From the NCBI GenBank assembly GCA_015657535.1, contig JADHZB010001491.1, positions 1-64,000 of the forward strand: a stretch of DNA of 64,000 nt, given 5' to 3'. Shown here piece by piece: positions 49,845 to 63,000 of this stretch. Both the position numbers and the translations under genes were made by a program. The notes beneath the pieces were generated by a model, which was not told the DNA's origin, ran no database searches, and saw only the letters and a program-made list of their open reading frames with translations. This DNA is from Nephromyces sp. MM_2019. Lineage: Eukaryota; Apicomplexa; Aconoidasida; Nephromycida. How positions within the stretch are numbered: position 1 is the first letter of the stretch; every line of letters begins with the position of its first letter.

Positions 49845-51603
49845 CACAAAAGTAGAGTCACTGCTTCTATTTGGAGGGGGTACAAAGCTAGCGTACGGTC
49901 AAAATTGAATGGAATGATTCCATGTGTTTAAGTTAACGTGGAGAGACTAGCGTTTTACTCTTTAAAAAGAGGAGAAATAGATGCTCGGGAAAGTGAGTTA
50001 TAAGTTCCCTCCAGTTAATAGTTTGCGCAAAGAGTGGATAAACTCCTCCACCTGAAAGAGAAGTGAAAGTGTGTTATTTTCATAAAAAATCTCAGTAGTG
50101 TGATATTTTATGCTATGTTACACCTTCACTGCATACTTCCTGCATATATTTATGGCAGACTTAACGCCCGTGGGCATATCTCTCGTTGCAAGAAACAAAT
50201 GAGTTAGAGCAGCAAACAGTACCAAATTCAACTGCAGCCATAGAGCACTACATCAGCGTAAAGAGTCCAAATTTAATCTTTAAAATCCCTGTAGAAGGAG
50301 ATTACTGATGAAACGCAGTTGGTAATGAAGACTAGCTGTATATAATAAAAAAGGCCTTGCACAAGATATAAAGTGTAGAACTGTGTTTTCATGGAGGCTC
50401 AAACTAGTAAGTTGGCGGGATAGCTGGTAGGAGATGATGACGCAGGCAAGAGGTGTTCCTTTTTTTGCAGTCTAACAAGGTGCAGAGTTTTTTGTTTTCT
50501 AGAAAAAGGGGGGCAAGTTGTGTATTTAGGTGTTTTGTGATTAAACCAGAGAAAATGGTAGAAGATTCTTTGTTTTTAGAGGTTTTAGCAATTAAACAGC
50601 AGAATCAACAGGTTGAATCTCCCTGTTCATACCTGTTTCTCTAATTTAATACGACAAAACACTTATTAAACCTCCCGGTTCAGATTTTCTTAAGTGATAT
50701 CCATGTAGATGACGCAAAAGCATCTAGCACAAGGAGAATCAGAACGCAAAAACTGATGAATATCTTGCGCTTGCTAGATAAACTAGAGGCCCCAGGAAAA
50801 CCTAAATTAACGACTCTGGCAGAGCCATGCTTTTTAGCGTTGATTACATGGCTCCCCCCCTTGGGTGTAGTCGTGGTAGCTGAGCTTAAACTTTATGATT
50901 TGATTGTGTGTGGTACGACTCTGGTCTATTGCCTTGTACCAAGGAGATTATGAAAAAATCTCTTCCTAGTTGGCGTAGTGTCAGCAGTCGAAAAAAAGCA
51001 TCTTTAAAAACTTACTATCTGTATTTTCTAATGATAAATCTACATTAGGAAACATAACGCCTTTAATATGAAGAGTTACAGAGCATGATATAACATCTTT
51101 TATATTTAAAATTACGAATATATACCTCTACAGAAGGAGTTACTTACTGATGGAGTTGATAAGCAGAGAGACTACACCCACTGATGAACTTTGGATGATG
51201 AGATGTTAAATATAGGAAAGCCATTGTAAATCTTTTATAATGTTTTGAATATATTCAGTTTTTAATCTTATAAACTTTGTATTTTCAATTCTTAACATTT
51301 TCTACTGTTCAAAGAATGTTCTTAAAAGATCAAGTATATGACAACTTATGCAGTTAAACTGCAAGTAACGCCGCCACAGAGAAGCTGAAGAAAGCAGCAC
51401 CGGCAGGGATGTAGCATGTGTGTATGAACTGGAAAGTGGCTTTTTTAGCCTCCAGATTTTGCACCTGAAAACGTGAAAAGTTAGTGCTATAGCAGAGCGC
51501 AATCGGAAAATACAATCGATTTGCCATGATGAGGGTTTTTTCAATAACTTTGCCCTCAGCAAGCTTAGATATAACTGATTAGGGGCCGCAGATTGGGCAG
51601 GAG

Positions 51604-51756
51604 ATGTTAGATTGACAGTAACGACTGGTTTGTATGATACCGCACTATTATTTTCATTTTCTTCGTATGATATCGTTTGAGAGAGAGATATATTAGATTA
51701 GCGGTATCTACTAGTTTGTGTGATATCACACTATCACTTCCAGTTTCTTTTTATGA
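51604..51756. repeat. Imperfect tandem duplication, ~85-bp period
   Basis: The segment 51,604-51,670 (TGTTAGATTGACAGTAACGA to TATGAT) is repeated with about one change in five bases at 51,689-51,756 (TATTAGATTAGCGGTATCTA to TATGAT). Both copies share 'CT(G/A)GTTTGT(A/G)TGATA' and 'CACTAT'. Confidence 0.6.
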
Positions 51757-53449
51757 TCTGCGAAGGTGACTTTTCTGAGGAAAATGGAAAGAGAAACTTC
51801 CGTGCAAAACTTGTTGATATAGCAGGGTTTAAAAGCCATTTTAACTATTTGTATGGCAGATTGGCAATGAATGCAGTATTTTTGAGCTTTTGAAAACTAA
51901 TTCCACAGTATTGATGGATCTCAGAAAGGCAACTTATATACTGTTCCACAGTGCTGAATAAAATACATAATATACTGTAAAAGCATGCATACGTATGTAA
52001 TCTATGCTTACTGCTAAAAAATGTGGCCTTCAAGCAACTATGTTTTACATTTTCATGTAGCAAAATACCAATTTTCTGTCTGGAGGGACTATGCAAACGT
52101 CGCAGTAAAGGGAACGTTAATCTTATCGTTTAGCAATTCACCTCACTAATATACAAAAAATTGCTTATAAATTCGCTACTAAAAACCTGTTTTTCACAGC
52201 GAAACGCCAAAAAAATTCGAAAGCAATCTACACTTCTCAATTTTCATCACCGAAATTTCATGAGCTGTTCAGTACATTACAAATGATAAGTCTTTATTAT
52301 TCTTGAAAACAGCTTTCAAAGGTGAATGAGAAAACCACGTGCCCATTAGGATAAGCCAGAGACATCCCACCCCCTTTAAATCAGCTTTTTTTAGTTACCC
52401 CTTTATCGACGATCTGACGGTAGTATTTGCAGATTAGCAAATCCAGTAATCTATAAATCCTAGAGAGTAGTTGATTTTCTTTAAAAATTCAAAACGTCAA
52501 GCCGTGAAATTAGAGGTCATATAATACAACCATAACCTCATGGCTGTCTGTAAAAAAATTTTTAAGCCTGAATATGTTAGTATAGGAGTCGCTTCATCAT
52601 GTGAAAGCTGAGTTTCATACTTTTACACTTCTTTCATAGCGGCAAAATTCATGGCTTTTTTTGTGCTCGGCATGTAATAAGGGCGAACATGTCGAAAAAA
52701 GCCTTCTAGCTGGTTTCAGCTCGTTCATGTATTGGCTGGTGTTTTCTTAGATGCAGAAAATAAGCCAATCTTTGCAAAAGCCCTTTTTTTTCAGTGCCAA
52801 CCGTAGATGTAAGCTGTGAGCGCGTTTTTACACTGTAAATAATATTAGCTAAATTAATTACGCGCATCATTCAAGAAAGCTGCGGTTCATCGTGCCAGGT
52901 AACTCATAGAAAGTGTAGCGATACATTTTGGTTACAGAAAAGTAACGTGCTTATGCAGCGATAATACCATAACGCCCCTCAAAAGTTTTGCTGTTTAATT
53001 CTAGTTGGCATCAAAAAGTCAAGACTGCGGGTATCTCACACAAAGCAAATTAGAGAGCGGGTCGAATGGGTGACTTATTCACATCAAAACCTTATTACAC
53101 AGCTTTATGCATGTCAAGTCTTCGCTGTAAAGCTTTATTCACATCAAAATATCGTTGCACACCGTTTCGTATGAAAGTTCGCAGGCTAGGATGAGCAACC
53201 CGATAAACAGTTTCGACAAGGCGTAAATATATGCGTTTTATCAAAAAACCAATGCCAACCGTGCTTGTAGCAGCCAACTCACGTAAAGCTCAGCATCCAG
53301 CCCATCTAAGAAGGAATTTACTGTTTTTTAATGCTTTTTCACCCTCATGCTAAGCACATTTTTTATTGCAAGTAGTGGACTCACGCGAAGGGAGTACGTA
53401 TCGCTGATCTCATGAGGTGGTGTATGCACATACCTACAATAAGCAATAA

Positions 53450-53530
53450 TAAGGTTTAGGGTATACTGTTGAAGGTCTAGGGTTTATGGCTTAGGGCCTA
53501 TGGTTTAGGGCCTATGGTGTACGATTTAAG
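53450..53530 (+). repeat. Degenerate interstitial telomere-like repeats (TTTAGGG/TCTAGGG/CTTAGGG)
   Basis: Six motifs of the form (T/C)(T/C)TAGGG or close variants occur within about 75 bases, including GGTTTAGGG, GGTCTAGGGTTTATGG, CTTAGGGCCTATGG and GGTTTAGGGCCTATGG. TTTAGGG-type telomeres are known in apicomplexans. This looks like an old internal remnant or an independent repeat. Confidence 0.5.
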
Positions 53531-53536
53531 GTTTAT

Positions 53537-53567
53537 TTCCATATTTCCATATTTCCATATTTCCAGA
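53537..53567 (+). repeat. TTTCCATAT x3 short tandem repeat
   Basis: Three perfect copies of the 9-bp unit TTTCCATAT are followed by TTTCCAG. They directly follow the telomere-like array. Confidence 0.8.
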
Positions 53568-54010
53568 TGATAAACTAGCATTCTCTACTTCAAATTTACC
53601 GCACCATAACTCCGCGAAGATTCGAGAGTATAATGTGGATACATTGTGAACATAAGTGTTATCGGCGTACACACTTACTCTGTACAAAAATCAACTTGCC
53701 TTATGCCCCGTGAAATATCCCCACCTTGTAGAGAGAAGTTCGCAATCATCGCAACTCTCATGCAGTCAATGAATTGAAAAGCAAAACGCCACCAACGGGT
53801 GAGTTTTATTCTCAAAAAAGCAAAACCCGCCCATTTTGCAGACAAAATTGAGTGCTCTCAACTACAGTACCACCGCCGCCCAACAAACTACATATATTTC
53901 AGATCAAATTACTGAATGTCCTTATTTATTTCTGCAATATTTCACTCACTGAAATTTGCATTATCAAAGAGCTATAGTTTTGACTTAGGTTTTCTTCTGA
54001 AAAGTTGAAG

Positions 54011-57000
54011 TGTGCGCTGTACATTTTGTTTCGCTGGATGTACATACACCCCTTTAAGGCTGCCCCTGGAATTTATTAACGATGATCCATTATCAAAAAT
54101 GAGGTGGCAACTGAAACTGAGGCCGGATAAAGATGTATTTTTAGGCCGCTTCCCCAGAGATTTTAATGTCAATACGCTGGTATCACCAGTAGGGGTTCAC
54201 AAGGTAACGAAGAGGCTCATTCTCTTCATGTTTCAACGGTTATTTGGTAGTTTAAAAAGATTCTTTTAGGCTGTGTGGAGCTTTGGCTGCCGGAAACGTC
54301 TGCTTACATCCCAGACTTGACTCTTTCAGTTATATCTCTCCCCATATTTGAGAAAGAGTCACTAAAAAGTGCATTCGCAATGAATTTTGCGACAGTCCAT
54401 GTTTTATACAGAACTCCTATACAGCGGCTAAGCGTATCGAATATACAGAACATATATATTGATAGATTAGCTGTGTCTTTGCTGCTAGCTTCGGCATAGT
54501 GATGTAAAATGGTTATGCAATGTCATCTGATTAGCAAGAAGAGGGCACGCTACTGGTTTTTTTGCCGTCAGAAGTTGTGCTCGATGGCTTATATTTGAAT
54601 GCTTGTAAAATCTTTTGTTTTTGAGGAATATGATGGCCTATTTTTGTCAAAACTTCTGCTTGATTTTTGAATGTGAGGATGTATGTGCGTGTTTTATTTC
54701 TCATGTGAAGAGTGATGAAAGTTTTTTATATCAGCGTTGAGCTTTGAGAGTTCCTAGCTAAATAGTGATATTTTTATCCTTTTTCAAGCGTTTTGTTTGA
54801 TGCAGCTATGGAACTCGGTGGAGGTTTCTTTTCCAACCTTCTGACATAGATTTGATTTTTTTTCTAGTAAGAGCAGGTTTTACCCTAAAAGCACTCTGAA
54901 AAGAAATATAAGAATATTAACTTCTATTCGACTTAACTCTTAGTAATAATGCCAACCTGAAAGTCTAAAATTTTGGTAGCAAATCGTTCGTTGTATCTTT
55001 CTTTCTGAAAAGCATATGGGGTACTATTTATTCCCTTGTAATATGATGAAGAGTTCACATGAAAATCCACAAATAGGGTCCATCGCGAGAACTTCGTGAG
55101 TTTTTTTGTATGAAAAAGCTCTCGAGCTCACAGACTTCCCATATACCATTAATTTGCTTCACGAATTTATCCTCTTCTCGAATTCTGCTAGTTCTTCTGA
55201 CTCTTCTAGTTCGCTCTTTTTCATCTTCAAGCTGAGTTTTTTTCTTTTTTGATGAAATTCTGGCGGCAACTTTTTGCAAGCCGTTCATTGGTTAACAGGA
55301 AAAATTTTTTGAGCAAAAGAGCAGCTATTCGTGAGCAGATTTTCATCTAGGCAGTTTTCGCCTCCTACGCTGTTTTTTCTGATATTTTCAATTAGACAGT
55401 AGAGCCAGCTAGATTGTACTCTTGCTTTGCGTTTAGAGCAGAAGGGTTGTGCACTCACTTCGTTCCTAGGTGAGTTTAGTTATATTTCTACTCAATTTTG
55501 GATGTTTTTATGCAAAAAACTCCATTTTTCTCTCTCTTTCTGTACTAGATAATCAGTCCTAAGTTACAAAACAAAGCAAGATCAACAAAAGATGATAGTG
55601 AAGAACATGTATGGGTTGTAAAGGATTCATCTACAGATACCTGGAAGATTAAAAATTGTTATCTGGGCAATAAGGAAGATGCTGCGGATGAGAGCTACTT
55701 CTTATTTGTGGAAAAAAATGTTGGGAGTTTGTACAGAATTCTTTTTTTAAACATAATTTGTGTCTTTTATGAAGATGCGAAAAGAAAATGAAATGAAAAT
55801 CAAGCCGGTGACTTAATTTATCGCTTTTCTTTGAATTTTTTCGAAATTTTTGTAGGAATTTGGGGAGTTTTGTTCTACTGAGTTTGTGTGTAGCAGCAAT
55901 ATTGGTTGTTTTTTTCTGCAAAATGAGATGAATCTCCTTCATTGACTTGAGCCTCTTTGCGATGCTTTTTTTCGCAAAAGCGCAGCAAAAAGACATCATT
56001 CTCTTCCTTTTGCTAACTCTGCTTCGAGAATTTATCAAATTTCATAATCAATTGCGGTTATTTCTTCCTTTGAAACTGCTTCAGGATGGAATTATTGATG
56101 TAATCCCAGTAGAATACCACTTCCAATTCAATCTCAATCTACTTTCCGATAACGCCGCTGAATCGTTTGAAAAAGTCGAAAAGCAGGTTTGAAGAATTCC
56201 CAAGCTCTTTCTTCTAGTTGAAGCGAAAAGAAGGAGTGATTTGCTTTTTTTCGTGTATTTCTTGTCGACTTTTTTCTTGAAAAATCTCCGAATTTGCAGG
56301 AATTCTTTTAATTGGAATCAGCAGTGTTGTATGCTAAGAACACGTCAGAAAAAAATGGAAAATTGTAGAGAAGGTAGATGGTTCAGAGATTTGAGAAAAC
56401 TTTGAATTTTTAATCTTTTTAATTCACAAAATATGCTGCATCTTCTTCTGTTGAGTTGTCTTATAACACTCCAAACGATTGCTATTTTTTTGTTTGCATT
56501 TACGTGCATTTTATCAGAAAATGGTTGCTAAAGCGGGCTCATCATTGGGATGATGTAATTTTTGTTTAATAATGCTCTCGTAGAGCTCATGCTTTTAATT
56601 TTAAGCTTTTTTTTCCAGTTTTAGTAGATAAAGCGATCTTAACATGCCCAGAGTTAAACTATCAGACTTGCATTTTTCTTCTGAGTTTTTTTCATCTTCT
56701 TTATCTTGTACATCTTCTTCCTCTGTTCCGTCTTTATCTTGTGCATCTTCCTCTTGCTCATCCTCTTCATCTTCATTTTGTTGTCATTTGGAGATGATTT
56801 TCACGCTTTTTCTTTAATCACAGTGTTGCTTATGCTACTCAAGCCACGCTGCTGTACTCTCTGTGTTGTGCATTCAGTGTACGTACACACAAGGAAGCAG
56901 TAGTGAGTAAATGAAATGGAGCTATTGCATCTCAGAAAATCATCAAAGTATTTTTTTCATTTGCCATTTTGCTATTCGTAAATGTTCCTGTTAAAATGTT

Positions 57001-60000
57001 GACTCAATTCTGTGGTTTGTTTATTGATTTTTTGATTCAGGCGGTACTGAAGGCTATTAAAGAGGCAAACGTTGCAGGTTGCTATTTGTGCTGTGTGTGT
57101 GTGTGTGATTTATACGTTTGGTGTGTAGTATGTCTTTTTTCGAGCGTTTTTGCTTTTGCTTCATTTTTTTTGAAGATGTGAAAAAAACATCAGTTTCAAC
57201 CAAATTCTATTACTTTTTGTGTGTTTTCTATGTAAAATTTGCCTGAAATTGCGTTTTCTTCATCGTGTGGTTTTTGTTTTTACATTTACTTTGCAAATAT
57301 AATGATTATTTCTACTATTTCTCCAAATCAGTAATATTTGTATAATTTTAGCAGCTCCCGGCTATAACATTGAGAAACTTCGCTAAATCTTATTTTCTCT
57401 CGTTTTTATAAGATCTTCAAGTCATGGAGAGTGTTTTTCTTCTTGTTCAAAGCTCTTCATTTTTTTCATCACTCAAGAAGGTAAATATACTGTAAAAGAA
57501 GAAGAACAAACAATGCAGCCTTTCCATTGACTTTATGATGAAGATATCGCGTATTGGAGTTTAGCACGATACACAAAAAGATTTCCATGCACACGCTATA
57601 TTTAGGCTTAGTTTCTCTCCCAATAAAATATATATTTGTGAAGTTTCTTTCGCCTTTAATGGGGTGTATCTACACTCGCTCCCTAATGTTTTTTTATGTT
57701 TTTAGCTCGAGTTCAGAATCTTTTAAAGCATGATTCTGATGATGAAAATATCCCTAAGCGAAAGCAAGCATCATCAGCAGCAAGTGTCGATGCAGAGCCA
57801 TCAATTGAAGACGATTTTGGGATAAAGAGGTGTGTGAGTTGCTGTTTCATGTGTGCATGGTACTCTCCATATATATCAAGCACGCACATTTTATATCCCT
57901 TGGATTGCCATGGTACCCTTAATATGACACATACACACACTATATCCCTTAGCTTGCTCTTTTAGCTCCGGAAGAACTATATGTGTCTTGCTATCCTGTG
58001 TGTTAATTTTCAATGTGTGATTAGCCTGTTCAGTGTGGGACGGCTATCTACATAAAATGCGTTATTTTACTTTGTTTATGACTCGCTATTAACGGTGCCT
58101 GGGATATATTAGTTTAGTGGAGGTTAAGATGTTTGCAGTGCTTTAAAAGTCTGCTCACGCACATACACAGACGTTTCATATGATGACTAAGCTGCTATCT
58201 GAGATTTTATCTGCACACACAGACACAGATGTTTCATATTTTATTTCCCGTGTGTGTGTGTAATTCTCAAATATCTACCTGCGTTTAGTACCATTTCCTA
58301 CACATTTGATAATCTTGCTTCCATATAGGCAAGAAGCAAAACGTCGAAAGTTTGTGAAACGCTACAAGCAGGGAAATCTGGAAAAACAAGATGATTATGT
58401 CAATTCGTAAGTTCAGCTTATATTAGTCTTTCAGGGGAAGTCTTCGCACACACCTCATTTACTTGGGGATTTTCTTGTGTGTTGCCTTGTGTGTTACCTT
58501 GTGTGTTAGCTTGTGTGTTTGCATCGTTTTCGTTATCGTAGCTTGGTTTCTGAAGACTTGTGGAGCCCATGAGAACTTTCATCTTCTTCTCTCTGTTTCT
58601 ACGAATTTTATTAGTTTTATCGCTTTTTGGATGATTTTATGCTTGGAGATAAGGCATTAATCAAGACCAAAAAGCTTGAAGATTTGCTTTTTCTTGTTTT
58701 CCTATATAAAATAACTTCAACTTTCAGTATGAAGTTTTTGATGAAGTGAAGCAGGTGGATTTTGAAAGTCTAGCAGGCACACCAGAAAATACATACACAC
58801 ACCAGCACGCACGCCAGCAAACACGTACATTAGTGCACAGGCGTGCACACTCGCCAACATGCGCAGCCGCACACACATACACCAGAAAACACACACGTAC
58901 ACCTACACACACACCGGAAAACACACACATACACCAACACACACCAGAAAACACACACATACACCAGCACACGCACAAACCAGAAAACACACACATACGC
59001 CAGAAAAAGAAACACACATACGCCAACGCACACACCAGAAAACACACACATGCACCAATACATACACACACACCAGAGAACACATACACACACCAGCACA
59101 CGCACACACCGTAAAACACACACATACGCCAGAAAAAAAAAACACACCAACACGCACACCGGAAAACACACACATATTATGTAATTAATACGCTTTCAGT
59201 ATTGAGTTATTGCACCTGCTGCCTCATGGCAAATGGCTTCACTATCCACAAGAAAACTGCTGACATTTGCCAGTGGTTTCTCGGGTTACTCAGTGTGTAT
59301 AATTTGTGTATGTGTGTGTGCATGTCGTACTTGCTTGTGCTTTTCTATTTTGCATTTGGCAGATACACTTTGCTTACAATATTTATGGATTCGAAGCAGA
59401 AGCGATGTGTGTCGATGTTTGTGTGTGTGGTTATGGCTGTGTGTGTGTGTGGGTATTGTCTTTTCCTCAAATTTTCTGCCTTTTTGTCCACAGTCTACGT
59501 TTTCATCTTTAATCAGTATGGTTGTTTTCGTACAGTCAATCTCACCTTTTTTTCTGCAGTTTTTTGACGTTTTTTTCATAAGAAAAAGGCATCTTTTATT
59601 CCTCAAAGCTAAGGCACACACACACATATATATCAACAAATCCTCTGCTTCATTCTGCGGTCGTCTTTGATATTCCTCGACTCAATTCCCAGCTTCAGCG
59701 TAGTAATTTTCCTAATTTTTTTGCAATATTTCCCTCCCATTTTATTCTATTTCCAAAGATATACATCGACGTTTTTCACCAGCCACACTTTGCTATATAA
59801 TACAAGAAGAAGCAGGAGAAACAGGCATTTTCCCTCTTTTTCCCAATAAATAGGATGCTAATAAAGTATATATTAACTTTATGAAAATATCTCCACATTT
59901 TTGACTACTTGCTCCGCCGTTTTTTTTTTCTTCTTCTTCTTCTTCTATATGCTATTATCTGCAGATTTGGCTGTAGCTTCATACTTTTTCTCTGATTTTC

Positions 60001-63000
60001 TCGAACAAATTCCTGCGTTTTTTCATCTTTCTCTTTAATTAATCACACCACAGAGCACTATCCTTGAGTGCTCTTCGACATCATCAATCTTCTTGGGATT
60101 TTGAAGAAGGAGTTCCCAGCGATGATGAAGAAGATAATGCTCTGTCCGGTCATGCAGCTTTTGATGATGCTGAAGATGATCAAAACAAAACGTTCGAGGA
60201 TTCTGGAGCTCCTGATGATAATCTAACAAGTTATGGCCAGGTGCTGATGACTTGCTTTTCTCAGTTTAAGTCTGAAATTATAGAGCGCGTATAGGTTTCT
60301 GTGTCTGTGTATATGTAGGTTTCTGTGTGTGTCTGTGTGTGTGTAGATTTTTGTGTGTCTGTGTAGGTTTCTGTTTCTGTGTCTGTGTGTGTGTGTCTAG
60401 GTTTCTGTGTGTGTCCGTGTAGGCTTCTGTGTCTATCTGTGTGTGTCTGTGTGTGTGTAGGTTTCTGTATGTGTCTGCGCGTGCCTGTATGTTTGTAGAT
60501 TTCTGTGTGTGTCTGTGTGTATGTACTTTTCTTAGGTTTTTGAAGATGAGGTATTTTCTGCAGTACTTTAATTTCTTTAGAATTAGGCTCAAAGTGTAGA
60601 AACTACAAACGAGGATGAGGAGGATTTTTTGATGATTCTAGTGATAGGTGATTATGAGAGATTGATAGAGATCATCATAATTAAACAAATAGGATATTCA
60701 GCGAGGAAGCATTATCATTGAAGATGATTTGCTTTGATAGAATGAGAATTCCTAGTTTTTTGCTAGTATTTATGCGATGAGGTTTCTGCGAATTATAGGC
60801 TTTGACAACAGTAATTTTTCTCATGTGTATGTGCTAGCGTGTGGGAACTAGGCTCTAGAAGCAGAGGATGTGTGCAGTAATGCTGCAGGAAGTTCGCTGT
60901 GTATTCTATTTTTGCGATATTTCAAGAGTATGCCGAGCTACACACACGAAGAGCATAGAAGGTCCTCCCGGTGATGCGTTTTTCCACACACGGGAATGAA
61001 ACTAATTATGTCGTTAGTTATAAATCACACACAAGGGAAACTAGCAATTTCATTAGTTTGGCTTCACACATGAAGATACAGAGTTGAAAATTGGCGGACT
61101 TTCTGATTAATCCATTCATTCAACATGAGTGTGTAACTGTTGTCTTTGAAGCTTAACTTAGCGTTAGGTTGATGTGAATTCACACACTCTAAAGGAATTG
61201 AAATTTGGAAAGGAGTGAGTATGTGTGCGTAGTTTTTAGTAGGTAAATAGTAATAGAATCAATACTTTGATTTTTTGTGGCTCTTCCTCTTTTTCCTCTT
61301 CTTCTTTTGCCTCTTTTGGTAATTACTGCAATTTTACTGCTTTAAAGCATGAAAATGATTTTTTTCGGCATAATTTTCCGTTTTAATTACAGACGGTAGT
61401 TTCATTGCTAAAGCAGCAGGAGAAGCAAGAGGTTGAAGATGAGCTTGATCAGTATTCCGATGATGAAGAGGAGGATGCCGAGGTACTCATAGAATTTCCT
61501 AATGAACAGGAAGTGGAGGCTTTTTTGATGTTTTCTCTCTTGTGTGTGCGTGTGTGTGCGATTTGCTTTATTTTGCAAGCGAAAGTGTATGTCATCTACA
61601 CACTTTAAATACAGTCTCACTCATAGATTTTGCTAGTTCTCTATACTCTAGAAATCTTACTTCCAGCATGTTAAAGTTGACTTTTCTTTGGTAAAGTACT
61701 TGTGAATATAGAAGATACTCGGCAAACTCTTCAGATGTTTCCTTGTAAAAGGTTAAAGCCTGAATCTCTCTTTATCATCACATTCTTGAAAAAGTGATTG
61801 TGTGTGTGAAGGTTGATGTTATGTGATCTGGCTTTTTTTCTCATCTCGTTTCTCACGCCCAATCTAGACATCTGTATACATACTCAAACACATACGTACG
61901 AGTTTTTCCGTGAATTTTTACGTTTTTCTGGTTTGTAAAGGTTTGTTTTCAGCCTTTATTTGTATACTGATTTTGTCATATTGTTAAAAGCATCATCTTT
62001 AGGGCAGTTATTAAAGAGTAGATATCTTCTAGATTCTCTTTCTTTCTAAATTAAAGCAGAAATTTTGCAGAAATTGAAAAAAAGGTGAAAATCGTAAAAT
62101 CTAAAGAACATCAGAATTTTCAATAAAATGTAGGTTTTTTTGATGATAAGTCTGCCGAAATGGTTACTTCTTCTAATATTAAAAAAAACCAAGAGTTTAA
62201 TGGGAAACTGCTTAAGAAACATCTAAATTTAGGCAAAAAACAGCTCCTTGAGAATGTGTGTGTGTGTAGTGATGTTCTTCACTTAAGACACGTAAATTTA
62301 GAGAAAAAAGCAGCTCTTTGAGAATACGTATGTGTGTAGTGATTTTCTTTGATTAGCATTGTTTTTTTCCGATTTTATTAGTGCAAAATGAGGTGTGTGC
62401 GAAACTGCCAAAGGCAGCTTGCTTTAGTGTGCTTATGCTGATCCTTCCTGCGTCCCTGAAGTAAATATTTTTACAGACGGGAGAAGCCGGCGATTCTTCT
62501 GGTCCTCCAAACTCCTGGGCTAGCAGTTCGTCCAATGTAGATGTTAAACCGCAGGCAGGATATCCTGTGCAGAAGTTAGTTTTCATTGGAATTTGGAAAA
62601 GGTCGAAAAGAAGGGTGTGTATGTGTGTATGTTCACAAAACCTATATATATAGCGAGTGTGGGTGTCGAAAAAATCTGTAAATCCTTTGCTAAATCTTTT
62701 AGATTTGCATTTAGTTGCTCCAATTTATTGCGATATCTGGTAGTAGCAGGGATAAAGCCATATTTAATACACTATGAAGAGAGAAGTCTGCAGAACATTT
62801 CCTTCCTCTATCTTGCAGCTATGTCGAGAGTAAAAACTAGATTAAGCTTAAGAATAACACACACAGTCAGCATATATAGTGTGTGTTTGCTAGTGTGTGG
62901 CTGTTTTTCAATCGATATAGCCGATTTTTATTAAGTGAGTTTAATTAATGGCTTAGAGGCTATCACGCTATCAGTTTTCTCTTTTATTTTATTAATAAAC

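Larger units (their letters stand above)
49850..54010. other. Intergenic region before TFIIF alpha, no gene seen
   Basis: No exon with convincing borders was found. Frames at 50.45-50.64 kb and 50.76-50.95 kb (plus) show hydrophobic stretches but no family. An imperfect tandem duplication lies at 51.60-51.76 kb and telomere-like repeats at 53.45-53.57 kb. The first exon of the TFIIF gene, with its start codon, probably lies near the right end but was not identified. Confidence 0.5.

Noticed and set aside
58728..58777. Possible TFIIF exon with YEVFDEVKQVDFESLAG
   Set aside because: It follows a good acceptor and reads well, but it is phase 0 while the preceding exon ends in phase 2, which gives an early stop. 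The exon at 60,054 fits directly.
58724..59188. Several overlapping His/Thr- and Cys/Val-rich frames on both strands
   Set aside because: All come from the CA minisatellite, which is stop-free in most frames.
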